Source: Liolophura sinensis
Taxonomy: Eukaryota; Mollusca; Polyplacophora; Chitonida; Chitonidae
Assembly: GCF_032854445.1 (NCBI RefSeq)
Contig: NC_088301.1
Location: 37,993,187 to 38,057,186 of the forward strand
DNA: 64,000 nucleotides
Direction: 5' to 3'
Numbering within the stretch: position 1 is the first letter of the stretch; each line of letters starts with the position of its first letter. The notes below the pieces were generated by a model. That model was not told the DNA's origin. It searched no databases and saw nothing but the letters and a program-made list of their open reading frames with translations. Of this stretch, positions 1 to 14,200 are shown one piece after another. Both the position numbers and the translations under genes were made by a program.

Positions 1-388
1 ACTCATAATATAAATCGCATTGAGAGTTCAAATACACCCTGCACAGCTGAATTGCTACATTCCATGGCACATCGTTTTGAAGGCATGCCACTATGTCAGC
101 TGTCTGGAGTGAACATAACTTGCATGGTTTTTCTTAGTTCAGCTTTATATATATGCAGGAATGTTTGGTTGTTCAGGGTTAGAATTTCAACACAAATCCT
201 CACCAATGCACGAAATTCTAACCCTGCTATTTGATAAATATTATAGTAATGTCTTGTTACTTGTATCTGGAAGAGTCTGTGAGGAATTAAACCCATGGTG
301 TGAAATCACGCCAAGGGATTAAATCACCACATATACTCTTCTTAGGAAGCGGATAACTTATCGTGTACTTTCTACTTCTGATGTGCAG
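1..388 (+). other. FBXW9: Intron of FBXW9 (left edge)
   Basis: No coding segment is recognised here. The stretch ends in an acceptor (TGTGCAG, ending at 388) that leads straight into the first visible FBXW9 exon, so it is best read as the 3' part of an intron. The preceding exons, expected to carry the F-box, lie outside the window. Confidence 0.7.
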
Positions 389-2913
389 GGTTGGATATGG
401 TCTTTGGCTTCGCTGGATGATATGCTGTGCACTGGATCATGGGATACCTATATCAAACTCTGGGATCTTCAAGCTGGCTGCTCCCTGGTCTCTCAGTTCA
501 AGTGAGCAAATAATTGGCATGTTTTTGTGGATACATAATCTCTGTCTAAAAAGTCAAGTTTGCATTTTAGTTCTGTAGCAGTAGAGATCCTGGACACCGT
601 TACACAAAGCAATGGGATACTGGCAGTTCAAAGTCATGAAAGCTTGGAAACTTTCTTCGGTGAAAGTGAAGGCCTGATATTTAACTTTCATAATTTTTTT
701 TATGTAACTTCCCCTTTCTGTTAGTACATGTATTTGTTACATCTGCTATGTTCATGTCTTTTCTTTTGTCTATCTTCTTCATATCATGTGGCAAAGGGAA
801 CTTTGTTATTTTCCAGGTAAAAAAAAAACTGTTTTATTTTCAACTTCAATACTGTTAATGGTTGTTTTGATAAAATAAAAAATGATAATATATCATTTAC
901 TGTTTCAGGTGTAATTCTGCCCTGTTAAAGCTCCACATAGAGCCTGGACTGATCATGGCTGGGGGTTATGACAAATGCTTGTACATGCTTGATCCTCGGG
1001 ATGGAAAGATCAAAAAGAGACGATCTCATCGACAGGCGGTCCTGTGCTTGGCAGTGGATGACCACTTTATTGTAACTGGTAGTGAAGATAAAACACTGTG
1101 TATCTTTGATCGTCGGGCTGACACTGTAATGAAAACCATTCCCGTGAGTTTTACCTGAACGTTATGATTTTATAATTTCTTAGTAACGCTTTCCACGTCA
1201 TTTACCATATTTAAGGCATATTTTATATCTAATCAAAAAATTATTGTTGTTATGATGCTATAAGGAAAGTTACACCTCACAATGTGTCATTTTCTTATGA
1301 AACATTAATTGTGTCCAGTTAACAAAATATGCTGCTTAATGTTTAAAGTATAATATACATGTAGCTGTGTATCCATTATATTTTTGTGAAAACATATAAT
1401 TATCGGCAAGGTCTACAAATAACATAACAAATGATCGTCTTTCTCAGTTACCTTATTTTAATGGCATTGTTATTATCTTTATTACATGTTATTTTCTAGA
1501 AATAAAGAAGTACCGTACTGAAGCAGTAGGAGAATAAATACTATATATGTTGTGTGTTTCTCAGATGGAAAGTTATCCGATGTGCCTAAGCTATGGAGAA
1601 AACCAACTGTGGGTAGGAGACAAAACAGGCCTCATCCATCTGTTTGATACGCACAGTGGTGCATTTGAACTAGTCCAGGTAAATGGTCACATTTCCTGAA
1701 GCCTACTAATATTTATTATATTTGTATTTTGGGATGCTTTATAACATTAAGTATTTTATATTTTGGCAGTTTAGTCAAATGAAACTTGGACAAACTTTAT
1801 TTCGTGAGCCATGTTCACACGATGCAGTTTGTGCTAGTTTGTTGTGAAATATCCTTTCTCCTAATGTCATTTGACATGTCGATTTAACAAATTGCGCTGT
1901 GTGAACTCGAGGTAAAGGCAAAGAAAACACTAACATGAAGTATATGTGACATGGGATATCATTAAATACAATCCGTAAAAATAGGTTGATCTATTTTATT
2001 TTTCAACTTGGAAAAATGCATTTGAAATTTGAAATTTTATGGTGACCATTTCTTACAATATTGGGATGAATGATCTGGTTTTTGCCACTTAATAAATATT
2101 AAACCATTAAATTTCATCATTCAAAATGCCTGTACCGAATGGATGTTGAAATGAGCTGCTTCTAGAAACCGAACACATGGATATCAAATGACATCAGTGA
2201 TATCCTCTGGGTCACTAATATTTTAAACCATTAACTTGATAGGAAAAATTCTAAAAAATAAATCTGTTTTTTGGGGTGCAGTATTTAATGTTCCTTCATC
2301 TGACATATACCTTTTATATGTTTTATTGTTTTCTATACCTTTAACCAAAGTTGTTTCCAGAACCTGCATCATGTGTATCCTAATACAGACAATTGTTAAG
2401 TGTACATTTTAATTTACAGACATGTGACGTTGGACACAAGAATAGAGTGACAGCGATACAGCACACCACTGGGGCAATGTTCACATGCTCCACTGATAAG
2501 ACACTGAAGGTTTTAGAACCCAACCAAAACCCCGGTGTGATTACAACCTTGCAAGGAGAGGGAGAACTGGCAGGAGTAAGTCCATAGCGTGTCTTTATGG
2601 GTTACTTGAGTATGTATCATTACACTGCTTTCAAATCAACTTAATTGTGCAACTTCCTACTAGATGTATTTTGCATAAAAATAAGTAAGAAACCCCCAGA
2701 AAATGTTTGACAAACTGAAAATGTTGCATATTTGAAGTACCTAGAAGTTTAGATGTATTGTCATTTCAGCTTCATTATAAAAATGGAATCCTGGTCAGTG
2801 CTGGTGATGGGATTTCTGTAGGCGTGTGGAGACCAAAGGTCACCAAGGAAATGCAGTCATGTGACCAGTCAGAAACCAATCAGGACCAATCTCATGACAA
2901 TGATGACCAATGA
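389..2913 (+). CDS. FBXW9: F-box/WD repeat-containing protein 9, C-terminal half (partial, 5' end outside window)
   Basis: Five exons join in frame: 389-501, 909-1143, 1565-1678, 2420-2575 and 2770-2913, with TGA at 2911-2913, giving 253 residues. All introns have GT-AG ends. The product is a run of WD repeats (for example GWIWSLA, GSWDTYIKLWDL, AGGYDKCLYMLDPR, TGSEDKTLCIFDRRAD, WVGDKTGLIHLF, STDKTLKVLEP, GVWRPK). From memory, human FBXW9 has the same blocks in the same order (GWVWSLAAQ, GSWDSTVKLWDM, GSEDHTLVVVDRRA). FBXW9 is a presumed substrate-binding subunit of an SCF-type ubiquitin ligase; its substrates are not known to me. The F-box itself would lie upstream of the window. The last residues after VWRPK are Asp/Gln/Asn-rich and not conserved with human. 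The gene is convergent with FKTN. Confidence 0.93.
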
Positions 2914-3144
2914 GAAAATGTGCAATCTGAGGATGTTCCACAGAACAACATTTCAACTTGATGACAACTAATTCTTATGACATTCAAGGAGCAAAGGCTG
3001 GTCATCTTAAAAAAATCTCAAATTGATACTAAAGCAACATGTTATTTTGAAATCATGCTAATCTACTGTGATAATTTTTTTTAAATTTCAAAAGTATCAA
3101 ATATAACTTATATCCAAAATAACTTGTGGTGAAATTAAATTGTC

Positions 3145-3150
3145 AATAAA
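3145..3150 (+). terminator. Candidate poly(A) signal of FBXW9
   Basis: AATAAA lies about 230 nt after the FBXW9 stop codon in AT-rich DNA. A further AATAAA occurs near 3468. The position suits a 3' end, but no transcript evidence is available. Confidence 0.45.
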
Positions 3151-3824
3151 CATAATACACACATTTGTGAATTATGATTTATGTAATGAAATGAGTCCTA
3201 TTGTGCCCTGTTAGTGTAACATTCACATGTGATCTCAATCTTGTAAATTCAAAGTTAAAGTACTTTGCAATTTCTTTAACTTTTGATGGGTAATGGTTTA
3301 CACTAGTAAACTAAATTTATGAGCTGTTGGATTCCAGACTATTGTACAAAAATTTAGTTGTTTTTCGAGTGAGTTCTTGACCTCTTGGCAGCCTATATAT
3401 TTTGACAATATTTAGCAGCATTAGTATGTCAGATTTGGTGTTGTCAGAGAAGTTAAATTTGTCAAAAATAAATTCTTGCCCATTTTCTTCACAGTAAATT
3501 CACTCTTTGAGATTATGTCATGTATGACAAGAAGGTATACATGTACAAGAAGTATTTGTACAAGTACTATATATTATTTTCATTGGCAATAAGAAGGGAT
3601 TCTGTGTGTATACAACATTGAAATTGAAATGGTTTTTTACTGTCCAGATATGTGTTTGTTGCAGTTATTTCCCTTGTTTGTTTTACATCTACAGTGTCGG
3701 TGCATTATGTCAAGGTACGGCATTCTTAAAAGGACAATACTCTGTTGAAATCTCCAACACAAAAGAAAAAAAAAACGGTTCACTTCAGTTATTTAGATTG
3801 TGTGTGTGATATATATTGTTATTT

Positions 3825-3848
3825 ACACACACATATATATATATATAT
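3825..3848. repeat. CA/TA microsatellite
   Basis: A short (CA)n run changes directly into (TA)n. This is ordinary simple sequence. Confidence 0.8.
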
Positions 3849-6800
3849 GTTTTTTTCATGTCTTTGATTTTTTTCCAATAAATATGTAGATACCAAGGTT
3901 ATGGTGGTGGTTATGTGGTTGTTACATGATGTCAAGCTGAATAAGATACAGATTTGATTTGTATCACTCAGTTAAAATTATATGCCATTACAAATTGGTT
4001 GAAACTGCTCAAATTGATCTGAAACTTTTCACGCTGTAGCCATGTACATTTGCCATGTATCAGTTCAGTATGATGAACGACTTTGAATAAAACTTCATAA
4101 AACTGTGTACAGCATAACATAGATGGCCTTGATTTTATCAAAAATCGACACATTGTGCCAAATCAGAACCATTCTGAAAAAGTCTGGAAATCTTCGAAAC
4201 AGAATAAAATTATAAATTACCATAATTCTGTTGACATGATTAAGCAGCCTGAAGCTCAGCCTAGACCCTTTGTCATGGTGAAGGCATTGAGAACCAAGTT
4301 TCATTTCGATAAAAAAGGTCAATAAAATTGTTTCAGACTCACTGGAGGATATGGTGCAAACCTGAAATCCACCAAGGTGCACACAGAGGCCTAATGGTGT
4401 TATCCCAGCCAATACACACTTAGAAATCAGCATTTTTAGCAAACTTTCAACTTAAAAAATTTGGGGTAACATTAATGTTCTATAACTGCTGAAAATTTTA
4501 AAGAGAGGTAACTGGCATAACATGTACATGTGTGTCTAACATGGGCAGTTGGGAGTCTGATCTGGCTTATAAGGTAGGGCATTAATTGGTGACCATCAGC
4601 CTGATTTCAAAATTAATGCAACACAATCATCAAAATCTTGTGATGTGGATCCCAAATTTGACGTGTTCAAAGCAGAATTTATCCTTGTCTCTGGAGTTCA
4701 ATAGACATAAACTTTGATTGTTATTTTTATAGACAATTTTAATATTGAGATAAATTAATTGTTCAGTTTTTCTCCTCTTTAACATGAATATATGATGACA
4801 TGGTTCTTATATAAATTAAAAAAAAAAAAAAATACCAAATTAGAGCCAGATCCAGGTGTATACAGTGGTAGAATTTATATCTTGAAGGTTCCAAACTGAA
4901 GTTCTGAAATAAGACTACAGTATGTATCAAAATTACACATAACCAATTGAAGAAAAAATAATTTAAAAAAAGGCATTGGTGTCTATCGACAAATTTTTTA
5001 TTTATAAATTATGCTTCCATTCTATTTATTTTGGTAGGCCATCTTGTAGGCCTACAATTCAAATCCAATACAATGTCTAACACCTGTGAGAGGAATGTTT
5101 ACATCCTTGTGCAACAACGTACAATTACGTTGTCATATTTGTACAAAATATTTCCTATATTTGAAGATACTATGAGAACAATGCCTTTATATGATATATG
5201 AAACATTGTTTTCAATAAAACCATGCATGCGAAAAAAATCATTATCCTTTAAAAAACTGATTCATAAGAAGTAAATACCAGTAATATGTACATGTGTTAG
5301 CTAAAATAGATTTTCCAGTAAAGGTAAAGGTTGATCTGAGATCAGTTTTCTTCTTCCCAGGGTCTGGTTTAAAGACGCACTCTTAATGTTACATCCATGG
5401 TAACCAGTACTATAAGCATCAAGTCATCGTGGCAGTTGCGAGCTCGTACCCTTAAGAGAGCTTCGTGAAACTGGGCCCAGAATGGTTTTCATTAATACAG
5501 ATATGTACCATTTACTAACCTGCAACTCAGCCCGTTGTTAGCTTTGAGGACAGTGAAGGTGACAGGAGTGAGTTACAGGTTTGTGAATGTAATGATTCAG
5601 AGTGGTTATCTATGTGGAATCTAAGCTGGGAATATGGTCAACAGTCCTCAGAGCTACATTAAAGAGCTTACTTTAACTATAAAGTATAGTGTTAATTGGG
5701 TAGAATCGTAGGTTTCCACACCTGTAACAAGCATTCAGAGTGTGTAGAATTCGTACACAGGCAATCAGACCGATAATAAGCCAATTATTAGAGAGTCCTA
5801 AGCCCACCAAGTTCCCGGCAGCTCTGCAATTGGGGACATTTGGGGATACTTTTTAAATGCTTTCTTGGACCAATGTATATAAACTGGTATGAATGGAGCC
5901 TTACACCTGAAGAAACCTAAAAACTGTCAGAGCTAACACTGTCTACTTCCCCTAAAGCTTGCGAGCCAGGGTTCTTGTCCTATATTGTGTAACCATGTAA
6001 AACATATATATGATATCAAGTTTTCAAACAATACTAGGGCTGAAAAATGGTTTGTGCTGATAATGACATACAAATCTTGGTTATATGTGTATATAATGTA
6101 GATACCCATACATTAAATGTCAAAAATACAGCCACATGATCATTAATTATTACCTGTCAAAAAATAACCATAGCAACCCAGATACTGGCTTCTACCCTAT
6201 ACAACCTTTTCAAAAGCAGTGTATAAAGCATGTTGTGAAGGCATTTCCATGCCTAGACAAAATATATTGATAAACATGATGTTAGCTAACTCACCAAACG
6301 TAAAGAAATGTCATGATTAGAACATTAAGCAGAATAAATTGCATTCAAAGTTGCTCCTAACCAGGCAAAATGCTTAGATTTGGTCACAAGGCCACCAAAG
6401 AGCTTGCATTTAGGAGTCACGTGAATGCATAACTTCTATTCAATGCTATTCAAGTACTAAAGTGGTGAATTTTAATTATCCATGCCTGTGTATATTAAGT
6501 ACCTTCAAGCAATGGAGCTTCCCCCTTGTGTCATTGTGCTTTACATGCATCTAAACCTTCAGATGTATTTTTGAGATATCACCCCAAACATTTACTTTAA
6601 TACTGATTTTAATTAATTAATATGCACAAGCCATCATGTTATTGTGCTCTACATGGGCGCAAATCCTGAGCTCAACATATGAAATATTTTTTGCGATATC
6701 ATCCCAAAAACTTTGTTTACCATTTTTTTTCCCTGTTACTGAACACCTGGGGTATGTCATTAGCTACATCTATGCATTGTACAGGGAATCTAAATATTAT

Positions 6801-7004
6801 GAGAACAGCTGACAATACATCTAAATTTAAAATTTCCCTGTGTGAGAGATGAAGACAAGTCTATAACGCTGAATTGAATATATGGACCAAGGCATCAGGT
6901 ATTAACACTGGATATCTTATTTTGACATGTAGTACTGCTAGTCATTCAGCACTGATTCCATATCCCTCAGAGTATTTTGGTACAGTTATGCATTTTGTCT
7001 ATTT

Positions 7005-7195
7005 ATTTTATTCATTTCATTGTCATACTCAAGAAAATTTCACTAACACAACGGCGGCTAACCTTATCATGGGAGAAAACCAGGGGAAACCCACTATCAT
7101 CCACAGATTGTTGGCAGACCTTCCAAGCATGAGCATGAACTGCCTTAAGTCTGTTGTTTACCCTGGAAACTCTGGCTTCATCTTATCACAACAAT
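7005..7195 (-). mobile_element. SINE-B remnant
   Basis: An old copy in minus orientation. It shows the CATACTCAAGAA tail motif near 7026, an ACGGCGGCTAACCTTATCATGGGAG body and the CCACAGATTGTTGGCAGACC segment. These align in order with the fuller copies at 58537-58797 and 62155-62400. The tRNA-like head is not clear. Confidence 0.6.
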
Positions 7196-7840
7196 GAAAG
7201 CCATGTTATAGCCAATAAAATAAATAAATAAATTTAAACCCACTGATCAATTATCTTATTAATGTTGTGAAACATATACAAACTTGATCTTATTTGTAAA
7301 GTTTATTACATGTATCTCTTTCACACATTCTACCTAACTACATGTAGTTTTCTTTGGCCTAGAGTAGATCATTTAATAAACATGTGCCAAAGCTTTGGGA
7401 CTGATTCCATAAAGCAATTTTCACTTACCTGTACTGAAATTCTTCAACCTTTCCCCATGTTTGTAAGGTTTTTTATTCAAGCATATTCTAAGAATATTAT
7501 TCTGTGTGGACTGATAAAATTATACATGTGCTTTTTGTGACGTCCTGAAATTTGTCCACCCAACCAATGCTGTGCAGTTTCGGAAAGCAAATGAAGAGGC
7601 ATAAATCTCACTGAAATTTGCACTGTCAAATGCAAAAAGGTTCAGGAATTAGGGCGTAAGTATTAATTAAAGCTTACATAGATGATGATCATATTTTGAA
7701 AGATTAGTATTAACATAACACTTTTCTATGTATTAACAATTTTATATCCTGATTCAAATATAAAAATCATGTTTCAAATACTGACTAATAAGTTAAAAAT
7801 GCATTTTTAAACTGAAGGGCTGGAAAATGTCTCTGAATGA

Positions 7841-7883
7841 ATTGATCTGCTTGGCTTAATTGATCTGCTTGGCTTAATTGATC
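7841..7883. repeat. 18-bp tandem duplication
   Basis: Two exact copies of an 18-bp unit (ATTGATCTGCTTGGCTTA) are followed by a 7-bp partial third. Confidence 0.85.
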
Positions 7884-8028
7884 AAAAGTTTTCTAGTGAG
7901 ATTTACCACCACTGTCTACCATGTACAACATGAAAACACAAAAATGACAGTGACTGGAAAAACCTGTTCAAACCTACAACATGGTTTTCCACATATTACA
8001 ATCCTTCGTGTTGTTTCCAATAAAACAA

Positions 8029-8034
8029 TTTATT
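8029..8034 (-). terminator. Candidate poly(A) signal of FKTN
   Basis: TTTATT on + reads AATAAA on the minus strand, about 210 nt beyond the FKTN stop codon. Confidence 0.45.
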
Positions 8035-8245
8035 TGGTAGGATGTGTAGGTTTCACCTTACCAAACTCTTTTCTAACAAACGATACACAAAAGGCTAAAG
8101 GGAATAAATATTCAAATATAGAAGTTGTCCTAGATATAATTGTCAGTTATATATAAAAAAGTACCACATACAAGCACAACATAATATCCATTCACTTCCA
8201 TCAATCATTCTCATCCACAGTTCTCCATGTGAAGGAAATGATATT

Positions 8246-11200
8246 TCAACCCTTCAACTTCAAACCAATATCATCTTTCTGATCCACATTGTCATAAATT
8301 TGAATCACTTTGTCCCATTCATCATCTGGCCAAACTCCATTTTCTCGAACATTTGGAGGGCTTTTTTTCCAGTCCCAAGATGTCACAGGTTTCATCCAGT
8401 TTTTACCATAGTTAGCCTCCACATAACTCTCAGTTTCACATGGCACCCGGAATTTCATTTGAAGCAACTCCGTCCAACACAAAGAGAACTTGGGGAAAAT
8501 GTACCTATTAAAAAACAAGAACTGATATTATCACACTGAAATGGTTCTTGAGTGAGTGAGTGCTTGGGGTTTAACATCGTACTCAACAATTTTTCAGTCA
8601 TATGACAACGAAGGAATGCTGTTTCACTGAGACGCCTTAAAGAAGGCAAGTAAGCCACCCAGCCCGAGCCATTATACTGATATGGGTCAACCAGTCATTC
8701 CACTATTCCCTTCATGCTGAAGGGTGTAAGCGAGGAAGTTAGAACTTCTTGTTTTAAGATCTTAGGTGTGACTCGACCCAGGATTGACCCTGGATCTACC
8801 TCCTCCCGAAGAGGACATTCTACCAACTGTGCTGTCGGGGCCGGTGAAATGGTTTATTGAAAAATCTTAAGAATTTATGCAGGTGTTTAAATCAGGTAAA
8901 TGGGATGTCCATAGATGTGTGTATTCAATGGTTTCGCTGCTCTCCCATTTGTGAGCTGGCCATTAATTTGTCTTCTATTGGTAAGATTTTTTGCTGGTTC
9001 ATAAGCATCACAAGCACATATTAAATAGAGAGTAGTATGCCATGCTCTCTTCATATTTTTACTCATCTACCTACCATACTCCAAAGCTAGATTTATTTAT
9101 TAATTTATCTGATTGGTGTTTTACGCTATACTCAAGAATTTTCTCCAATGCTAGATGAAGCACGAAAGAGGCACCTCCAGAGGTATATAATAACCACCAA
9201 TCAGTTGTAACAATGTTTTTTTTTGGGTCGTCCACTTTTAAATTTTTTTTCTCACCACATAAAACATGCAATGCTACCATCCTTAATAAGAATTATATTT
9301 GCAAATGTGATCATTACAGGAAACATTTCTGAAAGGCAGAGAGCTTAAAGTAGGTTTTAGAACGAGCTTAATGACTTGAAAATCCACTTACTTGTATTTC
9401 TTGCCTGTGTCATATTCGGTTCCACCATTCCACAGATAATCTGGCTCCTCATAAAAGAAAAACAAGTCCAGCTTGATCCCAGTCTTAACATGAATGAATG
9501 ATAGCTCGTAGCTATCAGATATCTATCAGAGAGAAAAAACAAACAGGGTTAAACAAGGATACTAGAACCCCTCTTAAGTAAAATTCTGCAGTTTGCCATA
9601 TAAAATCCAAAATGTTAATCAAATAGTAACATGTACATGTATATACGTGTACACATATATAGTTGAATTTCTGAAAGCTACAGCACTGCTGATTTCAAAA
9701 ATGATTTTGAAGTTTATCTAACTTTCTTATTGGTGAATATGAAAGGGTAATTGTTGTTTTTCAAAACATTATTTTTTGGCCAATTTTTTGGCCAATTTTT
9801 TAACATTTTCACAATTTTATTGTCCAAGTGCATAGATGACTTTTAAATCTAAAAAACAATCCCATGGGTTTATGAAAATTATTCATCTTGATTTTTCAGA
9901 GAAAGTTAAAAATTTCAAAAGTTTTGAAAACTTTAATATTCATTAAAATCAGACAAGACATAAACAATTTTGTGGAACCATTTATTAGCTACATTACTGA
10001 GCTACCTTACACTGTAATTCATCAACTTTTTCATATATGAAAGAGCAACCCTCAGTGTAATTTAAGAACCATTTTAACTTGCTTTTGGAGCCAAATTAGA
10101 AACCTGAATAAAGATCTTGTAAATATGTGAAAAGATTGCAGAATTACAGTACATGTATGCCAAATTTCCAAGAATTATGAAAAATACATGTAAATAAGAA
10201 ATATTCCACCATACAACTGGCTCAAAAACAGAAAGTGAGAAAACTAACAAACTGCATTGAGGAATCTCATGTGTGACAAAATAGGCTGTCAAAATGTGAG
10301 GTCAATCTATTTGCATAAAAATTATAATGCTCCATGAAAGTGCAAATTATCGTTTCATCTTTCTGAGCAAAATCTGCTGGCACGGGCATATAAACCGCTA
10401 TTAAACCCGATGGCATCCTGGTGTAGAGATTACAAAAACTGCCAAATTTTACAGCTGAGGGGTTCTATGGTATTCTTAATAAATTTTCTTAAGTCTTACC
10501 ATCATCAATATTAACAAACTGGTAATACTCAAGGCAATTACATGTAACAAGACATCCCAGACTTTACATGGAAGTTCAACACAAAGCCAGCGCAGCATTT
10601 AGGGACACATGGAAAAATTGCAAACAATCAGTCCTTTGGTCATTTCACCACAATTATATTTCAGTCAATTTACATGACATTGTAGTACAACATAAAATGT
10701 AGACTGAAACATTACTACTGCTCTACAACATTGAGCATTACCATAAGACCAATTTTAATTGTTGTTTTATAAATAACAGAGTAAGTTTTTTTTTAATGTC
10801 ATAGGTGGATATAAATATAAAACTTGAAAAATCATCTAATTTGTGGGAAAATATAAACTATCTTGGCAATGTTTCCTCTCAGAGAGATATTTACATGAAA
10901 TATTTTTCAGAAAGCCTTGAAAACAGAGAAATCATAAAAACATCAACATTGGACAAGATAAAAAAAACATGATTACCAGTTTTACTTTTGATCCATTTTT
11001 ACCTTTTTTTATAGTGTCGGCACACCAGAAAAAAATAAATTTAGTTTAGCCTGCAGCGCATTCATAATATCTGTTGTGGACAAATTGTCATTGACGCACC
11101 TTTCCAAAGAGATGCTTGAGTGTAAATCCAGCTCCTTGAAATGCTGGAATTATCCGGTCATCATTATCCTGTATACCCACCCCAAAATCAATATCTTGGC

Positions 11201-14200
11201 TGTATGGAATGATGCCACACTGGCGGAACCAACCTAGAACAAAACAAACAAATGGATTAAGAGAATTTATACATGATGCCACATATGTAACACATCCCAC
11301 TGGTTTTCAAACTTGATCTAGCGTTTCACAAAGTGAACCTGCACAAAATTTTTTTATTATCATCAACCAATATTTAGAGAAATTGTTGCACAGACGGCTA
11401 AGCCTGACAGCTGGATTGACAATTAGATGGACCCAGATTAATATCCCTAACTTTCACAGAGGCATGGGATAACAATGGATTTAATCAGTTTATCAGGAAA
11501 CAGAAATGTACTGGTACAACATAAAATGGAGCCCCTAAAATACAGATTGTATCACTCATAATGTCATGGGCACGGGTTCACATCCCTATCAATTTACACC
11601 AAAAGGATATATTTCACAATGGCTATAACTCTGGCTTTCACTGCCATGACACATCGCTATCTTACCTAAGCAATTGCCACTGCTTAGCCAAAACGGTACC
11701 TCCAGTTTATTCAGAACTTCTCTCCCTTTCAACATCACGGTGACTGCTTTTTTCACAAATTCATTATCAGTCGGTTGTTTGTACAGTTTGTAAAATTCCC
11801 TTGCACGAGTATAATTGCAGTCTAAAAAGGTTGCATCAAATGTCTGGGTCATCAAGTTTTCTGGCACTTTCAGATTATACCCACGCTCTTTTACATTAAC
11901 AGTCAGTAACCTGAAATTAAAGAACAATACCGTTGATTGCAACTTCATTTACAGTTGCAGTTTCATGCATTAAATATGCGATATATAACACAAGTACATT
12001 AAGATTCTAGGTTAAAATTAGTCTGCATCCACAATTTTCATACTTTCAGGACTCATATTTTATGCTGCAGTCTTTGATGTCTGCTATTAAAAGAAAGGGT
12101 AAGTTGTTAAAAGTAATGTAATATTGATGTTAGTCAGGCGCTAAATCTTAATACCCATTTCATAAATGCAGGGTGTCATGTATGTTACGTATTAAGAATA
12201 ATGCCTTATGAATATGCTTGAATAAACAACTTGCAAACATGTGAAAAAGTTGAAGAATTACAGTATGTATATGTACAACCTGAACTCAGATATCTGCATC
12301 TTGCAATATAAACTCTGCACAAAGAACTAAAAAACTTTTCGATCAAAATCAGAAGTATCCCCACCTTTGGTAAACTCCTGAAGTAGTTCCAAAACTTAAG
12401 TCTTCTAGCTGCAATGATTGTGTCACCCATTTGGGCAAATCTGAGTCCCATCTGATGTCACTGTGCCAAAAGTAGCTTTCCTCATCATCTTTTCTTTCAT
12501 ACAAGAAAACAACTTGGATGATATGGCTGCTTGGAATCCTTCTTTGTATGAAGTAATGTGTTGTGATGTTGGGTGTATTCAAACTGGTTACTGATTCAAG
12601 CCTAGGGTCTGGGACTTTGACCTCATGAACACGCAAGCCAGCCATGATGAATAGATCTGGAGATATTTTCTGTGACAATAAAAAACAAAAGGTGAAGGCT
12701 TCAGCATCATTTAAGCTTTGCCATCTATATAACAGGCATTTGGTATCTTAATGATTGCATAAGTATATATACATGTGTATTCTGTTACGTAAACCACACA
12801 TAAAACAGTATTTTATGCTTTAAAGACAGGAGACACACAGGTACTTCTAGGTTACTTTTGTTAAATGTTAGCATATTTTATCTTTGTCATATAAATAATT
12901 TTGGAGGAGATCAGTGTTTAGATCGCAAAATATAAATTGTTTTGTAATCAAAGTGGTATATAATAATAACAACGTATGCATTAAATATGCCATAAAATAT
13001 CACTTATGGAATTCATGAAAAGTAGTGCTTTCTGTACCCTAGGTTTAGTTTGTTCTAACACCAGTCAGATAGTTGAGCAAATAAAGTAGATTGTGAATGA
13101 TGTTAAAACAACTATTGGGGAAGAGGGTACGGAATGGTATCACCAAGCCTGTGCACATAACTAACTGGAAGGCCCTACACCTAAAATGTTACTATATTTA
13201 TTACAGCTTGATTTGCATCTGATGCTACTTCGAAAAAACCCTAACTGTGATTTTGTTTTTTCTGCATTGTAAGCCTGAACAATGAACATTTTATTAGCAA
13301 TAACATTGAAAGGTTACAGTTCAAGAATTATCACATCAGCCTGGTTTATCTAAATTCTAAATACTGTTTTAATGTCATGTTCTATGGAGAAAATACAAAG
13401 TGCTGTTTGTGGGGTTTTTTTTCTGAAATGGCATAAAAATAATGGTAAAGGTTGATTTCATTATTTTTCAGTCAAATGAAGACTCTCTATGAAATGTTCA
13501 TATGTACATTTCACTAACATCAGCTAAAAACTAATTACAATGTTGAAATAGTAAATTACAGCTGCTTAAAATATTCAGACCACTCACATCTGTACTTTCT
13601 AAACCAATAGTGGTGTGATGACGTCCAAACTCATTGCATGTCTCACAGTAGAGAACATCTTCTGTAACACCGCCACGCAGGTAGGTACGCACAGCCTCTG
13701 GCTCAAGGATGGTGACAATCACACCCTGCTGAGAGCACACCTCCAGAAATAGAGTCAATACTTCCTAATATAAAAAAGAAAAGGAATGTGGTATATATGG
13801 TAAAGCTATACATGAACGTATGTGATTACTACAGGTAAAAAAAGAACAAGTACATTTAAATGCTTTAATATATGTTTTAATTTCTATGTATGTATAACAT
13901 GCTAAGTACATCTAGTGACTATATCATATAAATTCACTTAAAAGTCTTCAGTAGTAACATAAGTAATTATTATTTAACAAGTATATATACTTTATTATTT
14001 ATTTACATCTTTTAAAATACATGTTTATTTTTTGGAGTAAAGTAAATCAGCAGAGAAAAGCAAGAATAGTCTAACGGAGAAGTACTGACTATTTCAAAAT
14101 AAAGACTGCTCCCCTGGTTAGTAGAAAGATGGTTGAAGTCAATTACCCATAGTAACTGTACAATTAGCTCTATAGTTTTATTAATATTACATACACAGTG

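Larger units (their letters stand above)
2914..8028. other. FBXW9 3' UTR and FBXW9-FKTN intergenic region
   Basis: About 5 kb between the two convergent genes. Open frames of up to 115 codons occur on both strands (for example 4095-4442, minus) but show no recognisable domain and no splice-linked partners. The region holds a CA/TA microsatellite, a SINE-B remnant and a short 18-bp duplication, listed separately. Nothing else is recognised. Confidence 0.7.

Noticed and set aside
4095-4442. 115-codon minus-strand frame between FBXW9 and FKTN
   Set aside because: No recognisable domain, ordinary AT-rich composition, and no splice partners found nearby.
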